From Citromicrobium sp. (GTDB lineage Bacteria > Pseudomonadota > Alphaproteobacteria > Sphingomonadales > Sphingomonadaceae): a stretch of DNA of 28,805 bases. The stretch is taken from the NCBI GenBank assembly GCA_003248395.1, contig QFNA01000046.1, forward strand, positions 1 through 28,805, in the 5' to 3' direction. The position numbers and the translations under genes were made by a program. Below the pieces are notes generated by a model. It was not told the DNA's origin and did not search any database. It was given only the letters and a program-made list of their open reading frames with translations. Shown here piece by piece: positions 15,643 through 23,208 of the stretch. Position 1 is the first letter of the stretch, and each line of letters opens with the position of its first letter.

Positions 15643-16713
15643 TCAGCAGGCAGGGCCGTTCCCCGCGAGCGTCGCAGCCGCACGCGCCGGATCGTCGGTG
15701 AAAATACCGTCGATGCCAGAGCGCACCAGCATCGTCAGCAGCTGCGTGTCGCATCCCGCTGCGCCGTCCTGCGACCCCCGCCGCAACTGTTCGGGCAGGA
15801 AGGCATTTTCCTTGCGCAACGTCCATCCGTGCACCGCCAGCCCTTCCGCATGCGCGGCCGTCACCAGCGCGCTCGGCGTCCCGTCGAGTTCGAGCAGCAG
15901 CCGCAAGTCCGCCCCGACCCCGTCGGCATATTCGGCGATCCGCGCAAGGCCGGGCGGCGCGATCATCGCGGCGTAACTCAGCCCGCCATCGTCCGCCGGA
16001 CCGCCGTCGGCAGCGACCAGCTGGACCAGCGGCGTATCGATCATATCGTCGAGCCGCCGCAGCGCCCCGACCTCGAAACTCTGGACGAAGACGCGGTCGT
16101 CGGCATCGTCGAGATCGGCCTCGCGCAGCGCGGTGACCAGCAGGTCGACCGTGTCGATCCCCGCCTCCTGCAGCAGGAACGTCGGGTGCTTCAGTTCGGG
16201 ATAGAGGCCGATGGTGCGCCCCGTTTCCGCCTCCTTGGCGCGCACCAGCTGGACGATCTCGGCAAAGGTCGGGATGGCATGGAGCCCGTCGAACCGCGCA
16301 TTGCCCGGCCGCAGCGCAGGCAGCCGTTCCTTCGCGCGCAGGGTGCGCAGTTCGGCCAGGGTGAAATCCTCCGCAAACCATCCGCTCACCAGCCTCCCGT
16401 CGATGGTCTTGCTGCGCTTGCGGTCGGCAAATTCCTCGCGCGATCCGACATCGGTCGTGTCCGACAGCTCGTTCTCGTGGCGCGCGACCAGGATCATGTC
16501 GCTCGTCGCGACCAGGTCCATCTCGATATAGTCGGCCCCCTGATCGATCGCCTTCTCATAGGCTGCCAGCGTATGTTCGGGCCGCTCACCGCTCGCGCCG
16601 CGATGCGCGATGACGATCGGCTCCTCGGTGCCGACCTGCGCCGCAGCGGGCGCCATGCCCAGCGCGGCGATTAAGGAAATCTTGAGGACAAGTCGGCTAA
16701 GTCCGGCAATCAT
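15643..16713 (-). CDS. Exported glycerophosphodiester phosphodiesterase
   Basis: A 356-aa TIM-barrel enzyme cleaving glycerophosphodiesters to glycerol-3-phosphate and an alcohol. After a signal peptide (hydrophobic about 7-25, cleavage near AAAQ) come the catalytic motifs: VIAHRGASGERPEHT, YIEMDLVATSD, and HENELSDTTD, giving the His-Arg-Glu-His set, later LYPELKHPTF and GIFTDDP. Periplasmic GlpQ-like type. ATG 16713 is chosen because it starts a clean signal peptide and has AGGAG about 10 nt upstream; a 401-residue reading from 16848 adds 45 implausible residues. The start shares a CATG palindrome with a divergent small gene. Confidence 0.9.
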   Translation of the reverse strand: MIAGLSRLVLKISLIAALGMAPAAAQVGTEEPIVIAHRGASGERPEHTLAAYEKAIDQGADYIEMDLVATSDMILVARHENELSDTTDVGSREEFADRKRSKTIDGRLVSGWFAEDFTLAELRTLRAKERLPALRPGNARFDGLHAIPTFAEIVQLVRAKEAETGRTIGLYPELKHPTFLLQEAGIDTVDLLVTALREADLDDADDRVFVQSFEVGALRRLDDMIDTPLVQLVAADGGPADDGGLSYAAMIAPPGLARIAEYADGVGADLRLLLELDGTPSALVTAAHAEGLAVHGWTLRKENAFLPEQLRRGSQDGAAGCDTQLLTMLVRSGIDGIFTDDPARAAATLAGNGPAC

Positions 16714-16879
16714 GTTTAAAAAGCTCCTCATCCTTGGCGCGGTCGTGCTCGGGCTGGTGTATGGCTCTGGCAGCGATCTGAAATCAATCAAGCGCTCGAT
16801 CACCGGCGCGGCGAGCGACAGCGCCGGCACGCTGACCGCGCGCGACAATGGCGGCTGGGGTTCCGGCTCCGGCTACTGA
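16712..16879 (+). CDS. 55-aa small exported or membrane protein
   Basis: Opens MFKKLLILGAVVLGLVYGSG, a basic N-terminus with one hydrophobic helix, followed by a short Ser/Gly-rich tail ending GSGSGY. Its ATG (16712-16714) overlaps the divergent phosphodiesterase ATG within the same CATG, and its 3' end overlaps the ArsC-like gene by 7 bp. No strong ribosome site is visible (the best is a weak purine run). It is plausible as a real gene from the signal-like N-terminus, but could be a chance reading. Confidence 0.45.
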   Translation: MFKKLLILGAVVLGLVYGSGSDLKSIKRSITGAASDSAGTLTARDNGGWGSGSGY

Positions 16880-17223
16880 AGCGCGTCACGCCAGCGATCC
16901 TCGTCGAACCCGACCAGCAGCCCGCCGGGATGCTCGACCACGGGGCGCTTTATCATGCTGGGGTTGTCTTGCAGCAATGTGACGGCTTTCGCCGCATCGA
17001 TTCCCGCCTTTTGCGCCTCGGGAAGCTTGCGCCAGGTCGTGCCACGCCGGTTCAGGATGGCGTCCATGCCCTCCGCCTCGATCCAGCGCGCCAGCCGCGC
17101 GGGATCGGCACCCTCCTTCTTGTAGTCGTGAAAGCGGTAGGCAATGCCCTGCCCGTCAAGCCACCTGCGCGCCTTCTTCACGGCATCGCAGTTCGGGATG
17201 CCATAGATGTCGAGTTCGGTCAT
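16873..17223 (-). CDS. ArsC/YffB family protein (thioredoxin-fold reductase)
   Basis: A 116-aa protein. It begins TELDIYGIPNCDAVKKARRWLDG, with the single N-terminal Cys of the ArsC/Spx/YffB group rather than a CxxC; then RFHDYKKEG, the conserved TTWRKL segment and, near the C-terminus, NPSMIKRPVVEHPGGLLVGF with the family Arg and the cis-Pro. The wording matches YffB (a GSH-dependent thiol reductase of unclear substrate) better than true arsenate reductases; no ars genes are nearby. ATG 17223 has AGGA about 7 nt upstream and gives the usual length. Confidence 0.87.
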   Translation of the reverse strand: MTELDIYGIPNCDAVKKARRWLDGQGIAYRFHDYKKEGADPARLARWIEAEGMDAILNRRGTTWRKLPEAQKAGIDAAKAVTLLQDNPSMIKRPVVEHPGGLLVGFDEDRWRDALQ

Positions 17224-17528
17224 TATCATTCCTACCAACTGTGTCCGCGGCATGCGAATTTTTCATGGCAATTGCGTATGCCAGAGGCGGTTTAACAAAA
17301 GCAGACGTTCCGTTGTCGACCCTGATCTCGGTCATTCATGGAGTCTTCAGGAGACCACAAAAGCGGTCTTCTAAGAACCTTGAACAATCCCTCGCAGCCC
17401 TGACGCAAAGCAAGCATGAAAGAAAGATCAAAGGACAGGATAACAATTCTTATGATCCTCGGTTACGCGGGTACCAAGTCGCGGCGCAGAAATTTATCTT
17501 GACGACAACCTTTGAGGTTTAGCTTCAA
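17224..17528. other. 305-bp AT-richer gap without a convincing gene
   Basis: Base composition falls compared with the flanks. A 93-codon frame on the plus strand starts in the ArsC-like promoter region, has no ribosome site and no recognisable features, so it is not called. A small inverted repeat AGACC/GGTCT (about 17352-17369) is present. The stretch probably contains the promoter of the lipoprotein gene; a TTGACG lies near 17500. Confidence 0.4.
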
Positions 17529-18008
17529 ATGAAGAAGTATGGATTTTCTGGGCTCATCTCCGTCAGTTTAGCCGGGTGTGTTCCCTTGCAGCTGCCAGCA
17601 CCGCCTGACCCGGACGAAGTGAACGCTGGTTTTGACCGACTTCAGCCCTTCGTCGAGAAGATGAATGCGGTTGCGAAGGGCGATCCTGATTACTCTGGTG
17701 CGTTTCCCAACCCTGACGGCACGCGAGTTTTCGTGGGCTTCAGGAGTGATCCTGATTCGAAGTTGCGATCATACTCTCGTGCGGATGTCTATGTTCCGAC
17801 GAGGACACGGTTTTCTATTGAAGAACTTGATCAGGCCAAATTAGCCGCTGAGCAACTGATTGCTCGCGAGCAAATAAACTTCCGGTTTCTCGCTATCGAT
17901 ATCCCCTCGAACAGGGTCTTTTTTACCGAGGTTGATAGCGCGCATCGTTCTACAGTTGACACGCTTGTTCGGCAGCATCCCGCTCTTCAGGTAACGTATA
18001 AGGAGTAA
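17529..18008 (+). CDS. Orphan lipoprotein of unknown function (159 aa)
   Basis: The N-terminus has Lys-Lys, a hydrophobic segment and a clear lipobox LAGC (Cys at about residue 17), so the mature protein is likely lipid-anchored. The mature part is about 142 residues: a VNAGFDRLQPFVEKM helix, a GTRVFVGF strand, a helix FSIEELDQAKLAAEQLI and a RFLAIDIPSNRVFFTEVD strand pair. No family recognised. Codon choice is less GC-biased than neighbours (many A/T third positions), suggesting acquisition. The gene is coupled to the 46-aa gene: its last codons contain the latter's ribosome site. Confidence 0.7.
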   Translation: MKKYGFSGLISVSLAGCVPLQLPAPPDPDEVNAGFDRLQPFVEKMNAVAKGDPDYSGAFPNPDGTRVFVGFRSDPDSKLRSYSRADVYVPTRTRFSIEELDQAKLAAEQLIAREQINFRFLAIDIPSNRVFFTEVDSAHRSTVDTLVRQHPALQVTYKE

Positions 18009-18011
18009 GAC

Positions 18012-18152
18012 ATGATCTTTCGTATTATGAGCGCTTCTTTTGCGCTACTTGCTGGTCAAGCCCATGCACAACCTGCCCAAGATGATCCATTCGTACTATC
18101 GCTGGTGGAAAGCGGAATGAGCGAGTCGGATGCGCTAGAATGGACCGCATGA
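18012..18152 (+). CDS. 46-aa exported peptide, possibly a truncated gene
   Basis: ATG 18012 has an excellent ribosome site (AAGGAG, 6 nt) lying inside the end of the lipoprotein gene. The product has a signal peptide (MIFRIMSASFALLAG...AHAQ, cleavage after AHA) and a short acidic tail with DPFVLSLVESGM. The final residues EWTA and the stop run into the beginning of the GIY-YIG remnant (from 18148), so this may be the 5' end of a longer gene cut at that junction. If complete, it is a tiny periplasmic peptide made with the lipoprotein. Confidence 0.55.
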   Translation: MIFRIMSASFALLAGQAHAQPAQDDPFVLSLVESGMSESDALEWTA

Positions 18153-18279
18153 AGACATTCACGATGCCATCACCCGAGAAAAAGCGATGAAGGCGTGGAG
18201 GCGCGCATGGAAAATCGAACTGATCGAGCAAGCCAATCCGGAGTGGAGCGACCTTTTCCAGCATCTCGCGATGCCGTGA
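18148..18279 (+). pseudogene. C-terminal remnant of a GIY-YIG nuclease
   Basis: The frame from 18148 to the TGA at 18279 gives HEDIHDAITREKAMK, AWRRAWKIELIEQ and NPEWSDLFQ, the ending typical of small single-domain GIY-YIG nucleases (about 90-110 aa). The GIY-YIG motif and catalytic Arg/Glu half are missing; the in-frame codon before is preceded by a stop. Such genes are common selfish-looking orphans in this bacterial group and often sit beside REP palindromes, as here. It is non-functional. Confidence 0.65.
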
Positions 18280-18282
18280 GCG

Positions 18283-18302
18283 ATCCCAGCTTTCGCTGGG
18301 AT
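18283..18302. repeat. REP-like palindrome
   Basis: Perfect 8-bp stem ATCCCAGC / GCTGGGAT with a TTTC loop, four bases after the GIY-YIG stop. A half copy (GCTGGGAT) recurs at about 18318-18325. The unit has the look of repetitive extragenic palindromes of Sphingomonadales genomes. It also lies between the ends of converging genes and could act as a weak transcription end in either direction. Confidence 0.55.
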
Positions 18303-18345
18303 GACGGGAGGGCTTAAGCTGGGATGCGGGAGTACCTCTTCCGTC

Positions 18346-19179
18346 TCACCTGACCCTCAGCGTCGCGACGACGCCGAAATGGTCGGAGGGGTATTCGTCG
18401 CCGGTCGGGCGGTCGCCGATGATGCGGGCGTCCACTATGTTGAACGCGGTGCGCTGCACGAAGATGTGGTCGATCACTCGCGGATTGGCGTGGCCGCGCG
18501 CGGGGTTGAGTGTGGTTTCGGCGGCAGCTGCGGGCAGGGCCGAGAGATAGCGCGTGCCGGCGAAGCCGGTCAGGGCAGGCTCGTCCAGCGGCGCGTTGAA
18601 ATCTCCCATGACGACTGTCGGGACGCCGCCGGTCGGGAGCCAGCCCGCAAGGTCGGCCAACTGTTCGGCCCGCATGGGGCCCTGATCCGCCTTCCATGCG
18701 AGATGCGTGCCGACCACGTCCACCGGCCCTGACGCAGTGTGCACGCGTACCCGGATCGCGGTGCGATGGTCCTCCAGCGGCGCAAGGTTCCGCCGGGCCA
18801 CCTCCAGCACCGGAAGCCGCGAGAGGATGGCGTTACCGTACCGCCTGGGCGCGCCTTCGGGCTCCGTCGCGGCGAAATGGACGTGCGGATAGCCGAGCGC
18901 GGCGGCGAGCGTTTCCGCCTGGTTGGGAAGATCCTTGGCGGCATCCTGCAACACTTCCTGCAACGCGATCACATCCGGATCGGCAGCGCGCAGCGTCTCG
19001 ACCAGCAGGCCGAGCCGCACGGGCCAATCTGGCCGGTCGTGCCAGATATTGTAGGTCGCGACAGTCAGCGGCGCGCTTGCGGTGCCGTTGGCAGCGTTCC
19101 GCATCGCGCATCCCGCCAGGGGGAGTGCGGCCAGCCCGGCCAGCACGCTGCGCCGGTCCGTACCCGATCGGATCGTCAT
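18346..19179 (-). CDS. Endonuclease/exonuclease/phosphatase (EEP) family lipoprotein
   Basis: A 277-aa protein with a lipobox-type N-terminus (RRSVLAGLAALPLAGCA, Cys about 25). The EEP fold is complete: VATYNIWHD, IALQEVLQD (metal Glu), YGNAILSRLP, VVGTHLAWKADQ, VVMGDFNAPLDEPA (Asp/Asn), and C-terminal VIDHIFVQ and SDHFGVVATL (catalytic His). Such exported EEP proteins hydrolyse phosphodiesters or phospho-groups (DNA, sphingomyelin-like or inositol substrates); specificity is not readable. ATG 19179 is preferred; 19194 adds five residues. It is flanked by the REP palindrome downstream and the IS3 remnant upstream. Confidence 0.87.
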   Translation of the reverse strand: MTIRSGTDRRSVLAGLAALPLAGCAMRNAANGTASAPLTVATYNIWHDRPDWPVRLGLLVETLRAADPDVIALQEVLQDAAKDLPNQAETLAAALGYPHVHFAATEPEGAPRRYGNAILSRLPVLEVARRNLAPLEDHRTAIRVRVHTASGPVDVVGTHLAWKADQGPMRAEQLADLAGWLPTGGVPTVVMGDFNAPLDEPALTGFAGTRYLSALPAAAAETTLNPARGHANPRVIDHIFVQRTAFNIVDARIIGDRPTGDEYPSDHFGVVATLRVR

Positions 19180-19273
19180 GCAGTCGCTCTCCATTCTTCC
19201 CGTCAGCGGACTGTCCGCAGATCGCCATATGGGCGCCTCTTGTCCAGCGACGCGTGCCTTCGTCTTTACACCC

Positions 19274-19628
19274 TGTCCGTCGTCAGAACATTTGGCACAC
19301 CTTGCGGCGTAGGGTTACGGAGTACGGGCCTCGTCCGATGGTTGGTTTTAGGCGGCGAGCCTGCCGTGTTGCAAGCGCCGATGTTCGAGTGTCTGTCGCT
19401 TGATCCTTTCTCTTCGTTTAATGATGGCGGGTGCCCTGCCGAAGTAGGGATCGGCGGGCGTCACATTGTCGAGGCTCTCGTGGTAGCGTTGGTGGTTATA
19501 GTGTGCCACGAACGCATCGATCTGCTGCTCGAGATCGCCGGGCAGGAATTAATTTTCCTACACGCCGCGCCGTTGCTAGCTTCGCATCGGCTCTTTGAAA
19601 CCTGAATAATACGGCAAAACGCGGGACA
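19274..19628 (-). mobile_element. Internally deleted IS3-family element with 3-bp target duplication
   Basis: Left end begins TGTCCGTCGT at 19274, right end (minus) begins TGTCCCGCGT at 19628: 8 of 10 terminal bases agree. Both ends are flanked by CCC (19271-19273 and 19629-19631), matching the 3-4 bp duplications of IS3 elements. The inside keeps the C-terminal 66 codons of the transposase (minus strand) and the leader at the right end; about 1 kb of a normal IS3 is missing between about 19549 and 19580. Confidence 0.55.
19348..19548 (-). pseudogene. C-terminal fragment of an IS3-family transposase (OrfB)
   Basis: In-frame codons read FLPGDLEQQIDAFVAHYNHQ, then RYHESLDNVTPADPYFGR, then a basic tail ending GRLAA and TAA at 19350-19348. 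This is the end of the DDE integrase domain and the tail of IS3 OrfB proteins. The three catalytic residues DDE lie upstream and are absent. A stop codon directly precedes the fragment, so it cannot be translated as a longer protein. Confidence 0.8.
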
Positions 19629-19699
19629 CCCTTTGGGGAAGAAACCCTGCGCATGTGTTTCGTCAACTAAAGTCCCGGCGAGGCGCTTCGACTCGGCGA

Positions 19700-19816
19700 T
19701 TATGCCGCCGGCGGGGCGGCCTCTTCGCCCAGCGCCATCATGCTGTCGCTGCCCGCTTCCAATTCGCGGCTGCGGAAGACGACCAGATACACCGGCTCAT
19801 CGCCCTGCATGCGCAT
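19700..19816 (-). CDS. Possible 38-aa ORF overlapping the end of ruvC
   Basis: ATG 19816 lies inside the ruvC 3' end (20-bp overlap in another frame). The product reads MRMQGDEPVYLVVFRSRELE, then a short acidic, Pro/Ala-rich tail. The first strand resembles the opening of antibiotic-biosynthesis-monooxygenase-type proteins, but the rest does not continue that fold. It may be a remnant cut by events around the nearby IS3 remnant, or a chance frame. Confidence 0.3.
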   Translation of the reverse strand: MRMQGDEPVYLVVFRSRELEAGSDSMMALGEEAAPPAA

Positions 19817-20264
19817 CCGCGATGGCCACGGCCAGCGCGTCGGCAGCATCCGCGCCTGCGATCTTTGCGCCCGGCAGCAGCACCTTGAGCATGGCCTGCA
19901 CCTGCGCCTTGTCCGCGCCGCCGGTGCCGACGACCGATTTCTTCACCAGCCGCGCCGCATGTTCGTTGACCGCCAGCCCCGCCGCGCCGCACGCCGCGAG
20001 CACCGCGCCGCGCGCCTGCGCCAGCTTGAGCGTCGATTGCGGGTTCTTGTTGACGAAGATTTCTTCCGCCGCAGCGCGATCGGGCCGGTGTGTCGCAATC
20101 ACTTCTGACAGCGCGTGCTGGAGCGTCGCCAGCCGCATGGCCAGCGGGGCCTTCGCATCGGTCGGGACCTGCCCGTTGGCCAGATGCGCCAGCCGCGATC
20201 CCTCGGCCCGGATCACGCCCCAGCCGGTACAGCTGAGCGACGGATCGAGCCCGAGGATGATCAC
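19797..20264 (-). CDS. ruvC: Crossover junction endodeoxyribonuclease RuvC
   Basis: A 155-aa nuclease that cleaves Holliday junctions with RuvAB. Catalytic acidic residues are visible: D7 in ILGLDPSL, E67/E68 in AAEEIFV, and the C-terminal GADAADALAVAIADAH (D139, D142). The FVNKNPQSTLKLAQARG and ARLVKKSVVGTGGADKAQV segments are RuvC signatures. Length is slightly short of the usual 160-175 but the fold is complete. It follows yebC by 34 bp, the common yebC-ruvC order, and no ruvAB is in the window. Confidence 0.95.
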   Translation of the reverse strand: MIILGLDPSLSCTGWGVIRAEGSRLAHLANGQVPTDAKAPLAMRLATLQHALSEVIATHRPDRAAAEEIFVNKNPQSTLKLAQARGAVLAACGAAGLAVNEHAARLVKKSVVGTGGADKAQVQAMLKVLLPGAKIAGADAADALAVAIADAHAGR

Positions 20265-20298
20265 GCCGCGCCGCCGCGCCAGCGCTGGCGTTTGCCGG

Positions 20299-21045
20299 TC
20301 ACGCCTCGAGCTTGTCCATCACCTCGTCGGAGATGTCGTAATTGCCCCAGACGGTCTGCACATCGTCATCGTCGTCGAGCGCGTCGATCAGCTTGAGCAG
20401 CGTGGCGGCGTTCTTCTCGTCCATGTCGACCGTCAGATTGGGTTTCCACGCCAGCTTGACCGTTTCCGCCTCGCCCAGGGATTTCTCCAAATCGGTCGAC
20501 ACCTGATGGAGGTCTTCGGCGGCGGTCCAGATCTCATGGCCGTCCTCGGACGAGGCGATGTCTTCCGCGCCCGCTTCCATCGCGGCTTCGAGAACCTTGT
20601 CCTCGCTGCCTGCGTCGGCAGGGTAAAGGATGAACCCCAGCCGTTCGAAGCCGTGGGCCACGCTGCCCTCGGTCCCCAAATTGCCGCCGTTCTTGCTGAA
20701 GGCCGTGCGGATGCTGGTGGCGGTGCGGTTGCGGTTGTCGGTCAGTGCCTCGACGATGATCGCGCTGCCGCCGGGGCCATAGCCTTCGTAACGCACTTCC
20801 TCGTAATTCTCGCCATCCTGCGCGCTCGCCTTGTCGATCGCGCGCTGGATATTGTCCTTGGGCATGGACTGCGCCTTGGCCGCATTGACCGCCAGCCGCA
20901 GGCGCGGGTTCATGTCCGGATCGGGCATGCCCATCTTGGCGGCGACGGTAATCTCGCGCGAGAGCTTGGAAAACATCGCACTGCGCTTCTTGTCCTGCGC
21001 GCCCTTGCGATGCATGATGTTCTTGAACTTGGAATGGCCTGCCAT
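20299..21045 (-). CDS. yebC: YebC/PmpR family transcriptional or translational regulator
   Basis: A 248-aa protein with the invariant opening MAGHSKFKNIMHRKGAQD, the ARLR-like RLRLAVNAAKAQSMPKDNI segment, YEGYGPGGSAIIVE and TDNRNRTAT, and an acidic C-terminus. YebC proteins were viewed as DNA-binding regulators and some are now linked to translation of polyproline stretches. ATG 21045 is chosen because it starts the conserved motif; a reading from 21153 would add 36 residues. It is first in an operon with ruvC and diverges from the DUF4136 lipoprotein gene. Confidence 0.93.
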   Translation of the reverse strand: MAGHSKFKNIMHRKGAQDKKRSAMFSKLSREITVAAKMGMPDPDMNPRLRLAVNAAKAQSMPKDNIQRAIDKASAQDGENYEEVRYEGYGPGGSAIIVEALTDNRNRTATSIRTAFSKNGGNLGTEGSVAHGFERLGFILYPADAGSEDKVLEAAMEAGAEDIASSEDGHEIWTAAEDLHQVSTDLEKSLGEAETVKLAWKPNLTVDMDEKNAATLLKLIDALDDDDDVQTVWGNYDISDEVMDKLEA

Positions 21046-21241
21046 GGCTATACGTCTGCCTTCAGCGGAAAAGTTGAATCTGCTGTCCCTTTGCCAAAGG
21101 CGGCCCGCACTGCCAACCCTCGCTGCCACTACAACATAGGTGAATCGCACCATTCAATCGCGGTTCATGGCCAGACGCGTAAATATCCGGACAGTCGCGT
21201 GCAAAAGGCCAAGGGGAACAGGCCGCTGCACACATTACGAA

Positions 21242-21271
21242 ATACAGTGTATGCTTCGTGCGATACGAAGC
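21242..21271. promoter_or_regulatory. Two adjacent palindromes upstream of the DUF4136 gene
   Basis: ATACA-G-TGTAT (21242-21252) is a perfect odd palindrome, followed at once by GCTTCGT (21253-21259) and ACGAAGC (21265-21271), a 7-bp inverted repeat with 5-nt spacer. They lie 14-44 bp before the start codon, in the likely promoter or leader. TetR-type repressors bind sites of this size and style. A regulator has not been identified. Confidence 0.4.
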
Positions 21272-21285
21272 GAAAGGACCGAGCC

Positions 21286-21969
21286 ATGACCACCCGTAAA
21301 CAGGGTTGGGGGCGCACGCTCAAGCTGGCCTCCATACCGATGATCCTTGCCGGACTTGCCGCCTGCACGTCCGGCTTCAATGCCGATGTCACCCGTTTCG
21401 AAACGCAATTGCCCGCCCCGACGGGCGAGAGCTTTGCCGTGGTGGCCGAAGACCCGGCGCTGGCCGGCGGGCTCGAATTTTCGCAATATGCCGACCTTGT
21501 CGAAGCGCAGATGGCGCGGCTCGGCTATGTCCAGGCGGCCTCGCCCGAGGCGGCGTCGCTGCTGGTCCGGTTCGACTACGGCGTCGACAACGGGCGCGAG
21601 CGTGTCCGCTCGACCGGCTTCCGCGATCCGTTCTACGATCCGTGGTACGGCTATGGTCGGCGCTACTACCGCTCGCGGTTCTATGGTCGGCCCTGGGGCT
21701 ACGGCTTCTACGACCCGTGGTTCGGCGGCGGCGACGTCCGCAGCTTCACCGTCTACACCAGCGGGATCGACATGAAGATCGACCGCGCGTCGAACGGCGA
21801 GCGCCTGTTCGAAGGCAAGGCGCAGGCGCTGTCGACCTCGAACCGGCTGCAGTATCTCGTCCCCAATCTGGTCGAGGCAATGTTCACCGATTTCCCGGGC
21901 AATTCGGGCGAGACGGTGCGCATTTCGGTGCGGCCCGAGGATGAAAATACGGTCCGCCGGATCGACTGA
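21286..21969 (+). CDS. DUF4136 domain lipoprotein
   Basis: A 227-aa protein with a lipobox-like N-terminus (LAGLAACTSG, Cys about 27). The DUF4136 domain follows, with FETQLPAPTGESFAVV near its start, the helix EFSQYADLVEAQMARLGY, ADLLVRFDYGV-like strands, and a Tyr/Arg/Gly-rich insert (about 110-150, with DPWYGYGRRYYRSRF) before a final strand-helix. DUF4136 lipoproteins are outer-membrane-associated of unknown function. ATG 21286 has an AAGGA site 8 nt away and is in the only frame without stops. A terminator follows. Confidence 0.83.
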   Translation: MTTRKQGWGRTLKLASIPMILAGLAACTSGFNADVTRFETQLPAPTGESFAVVAEDPALAGGLEFSQYADLVEAQMARLGYVQAASPEAASLLVRFDYGVDNGRERVRSTGFRDPFYDPWYGYGRRYYRSRFYGRPWGYGFYDPWFGGGDVRSFTVYTSGIDMKIDRASNGERLFEGKAQALSTSNRLQYLVPNLVEAMFTDFPGNSGETVRISVRPEDENTVRRID

Positions 21970-22015
21970 CATTGCTGCTCCCCAACCGGTTCGCGCCGGG
22001 AGGGAGACACCGAGA

Positions 22016-22044
22016 GGGCGGTCCCGGATCGGGCCGCCCTTTTT
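22016..22044 (+). terminator. Rho-independent terminator after the DUF4136 gene
   Basis: Stem GGGCGG (22016-22021) with CCGCCC (22034-22039), further CCC (22023-22025) with GGG (22031-22033) pairing inside, followed by TTTTT (22040-22044). It lies 47 bp after the DUF4136 stop, on the same strand. Confidence 0.8.
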
Positions 22045-22060
22045 GCTGCCCGGCGGCTTT

Positions 22061-23084
22061 CTACCTGCGCCGTTCCCAAGCCAGATTGGCCGCAACGATC
22101 AGCGTGCAGAACACCGCCCCTTCGATGATACCGGTGGCGACATTGCTCGTGGCCAGAAAATCCGCTTCGCCGAACACATTGGCAATCGCGGTCATCGATA
22201 GCTTCGATTCCGGATAGCGCGCCTCTATCATCGCGAAGGTCCCGCCGAGAAAACGCCCGCTCGCGCCACACATCGCGCCGCCAGTCGCGCCGCCAATCGC
22301 GCCTGCAACGGGCAGGCCGGCCGCCCTCCCCCATCCCCTGCGGTGGACGAGCACCACCGAAGTCGCAGCGGCAAAGCCGAGCGCCATGCCTTCGAACATG
22401 CCGGTGACCGGTCCCGGATGCGCGCCGGTCACGGTTTCCATGCCCACGCTCGCAATGGCGGAGCCGAGTGCGCCCACCAGACATCCGCCCAGCGCCCCCC
22501 GCAACCACCGCCCAAGACCGGCGCCCCTTCCAGAGCGAGGACAGCGCCATGCCGAAACCGATGCCCGTTGCGCCCAGCAGCCCCAGGATGGTCGACAGCA
22601 CGACGATGGTCGCCGCGCCGCCGCCCGCCCCGGCTGTCGCCAGAGCGGCATAGACACCGCCCGCTAGCGCGCCCGCCGCAGCACCTCCGACCGCGGTGGC
22701 GCCGACCAGACGACCGGCGGCGACGGTCTGGCTCCCCTGACGAACGGGTGGAAGGCATGGTGCATTCCGGACAGTGGCGATGAAGCGATAGCCGTGCTTC
22801 GGCACGGTACGAATGTATCTGGGATCGGACGCGTCCTCACCCAGCGCACGGCGCAGCGTGCGGATGCACTGGGTCAGCGCCTCGTCCGTCACCGGCACGC
22901 CGCGCCAGACCTCCGTCATGAAGCGCTCCTTGGAGATCAGCTCGCCCGGATTTCGGGCGAGCAAGACGAGCGCGTCGAAATAGCGGCTGCCGAGGTCAAC
23001 CGCTTCGCCATCGCGGCGCAGCTGGCGCTGCTCGCAGTCGATCTCGAAACCGTCGAAGGTCAGCCGCAGAGCGTCGTCATCCAT
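22061..23084 (-). pseudogene. Winged-helix transcriptional regulator with Gly-rich membrane domain, single-base frameshift
   Basis: The N-terminal ~100 residues form an OmpR/CadC-type winged helix: FDGFEIDCEQRQLRRDG, ALVLLARNPGELISKERF, TDEALTQCIRTLRRALG and PKHGYRF. Next comes a hydrophobic Gly/Ala-rich membrane region (VGATAVGGAAAGALAGG, IVVLSTILGLLGATGIGFGM) after which the frame is lost. The continuation is in the next frame: GALGGCLVGALGSAIASVG, MFEGMALGFAAATSVV, and a C-terminus ending LIVAANLAWERRR at 22061. The distance from ATG 23084 to the last stop is 341 codons plus one base, so one base is gained or lost in a C-run (22495-22500 or 22524-22527). The ATG is preferred over the overlapping GTG at 23087 by its GGAG spacing. 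This is a CadC-like membrane-bound sensor layout. Confidence 0.7.
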
Positions 23085-23208
23085 CACTCTCCAGCTTAGG
23101 CGAACAATCCCCTGTGATGAAGCTTTTCAGCGATTGCTCAGAAATTGCTCATGCCACGGCTCGCGGTCGCGCCCTATCTCCGGCCCCTTTCTGACGGTTG
23201 AACTGACG

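Noticed and set aside
17241..17522. 93-codon plus-strand frame after the ArsC-like gene
   Set aside because: Starts in a promoter region, has no ribosome site and no signal or motif; treated as non-coding.
19633..21285. Upstream part of a 778-codon plus-strand frame ending in the DUF4136 gene
   Set aside because: It lies antisense to ruvC and yebC; the real gene begins at 21286 with its own ribosome site.
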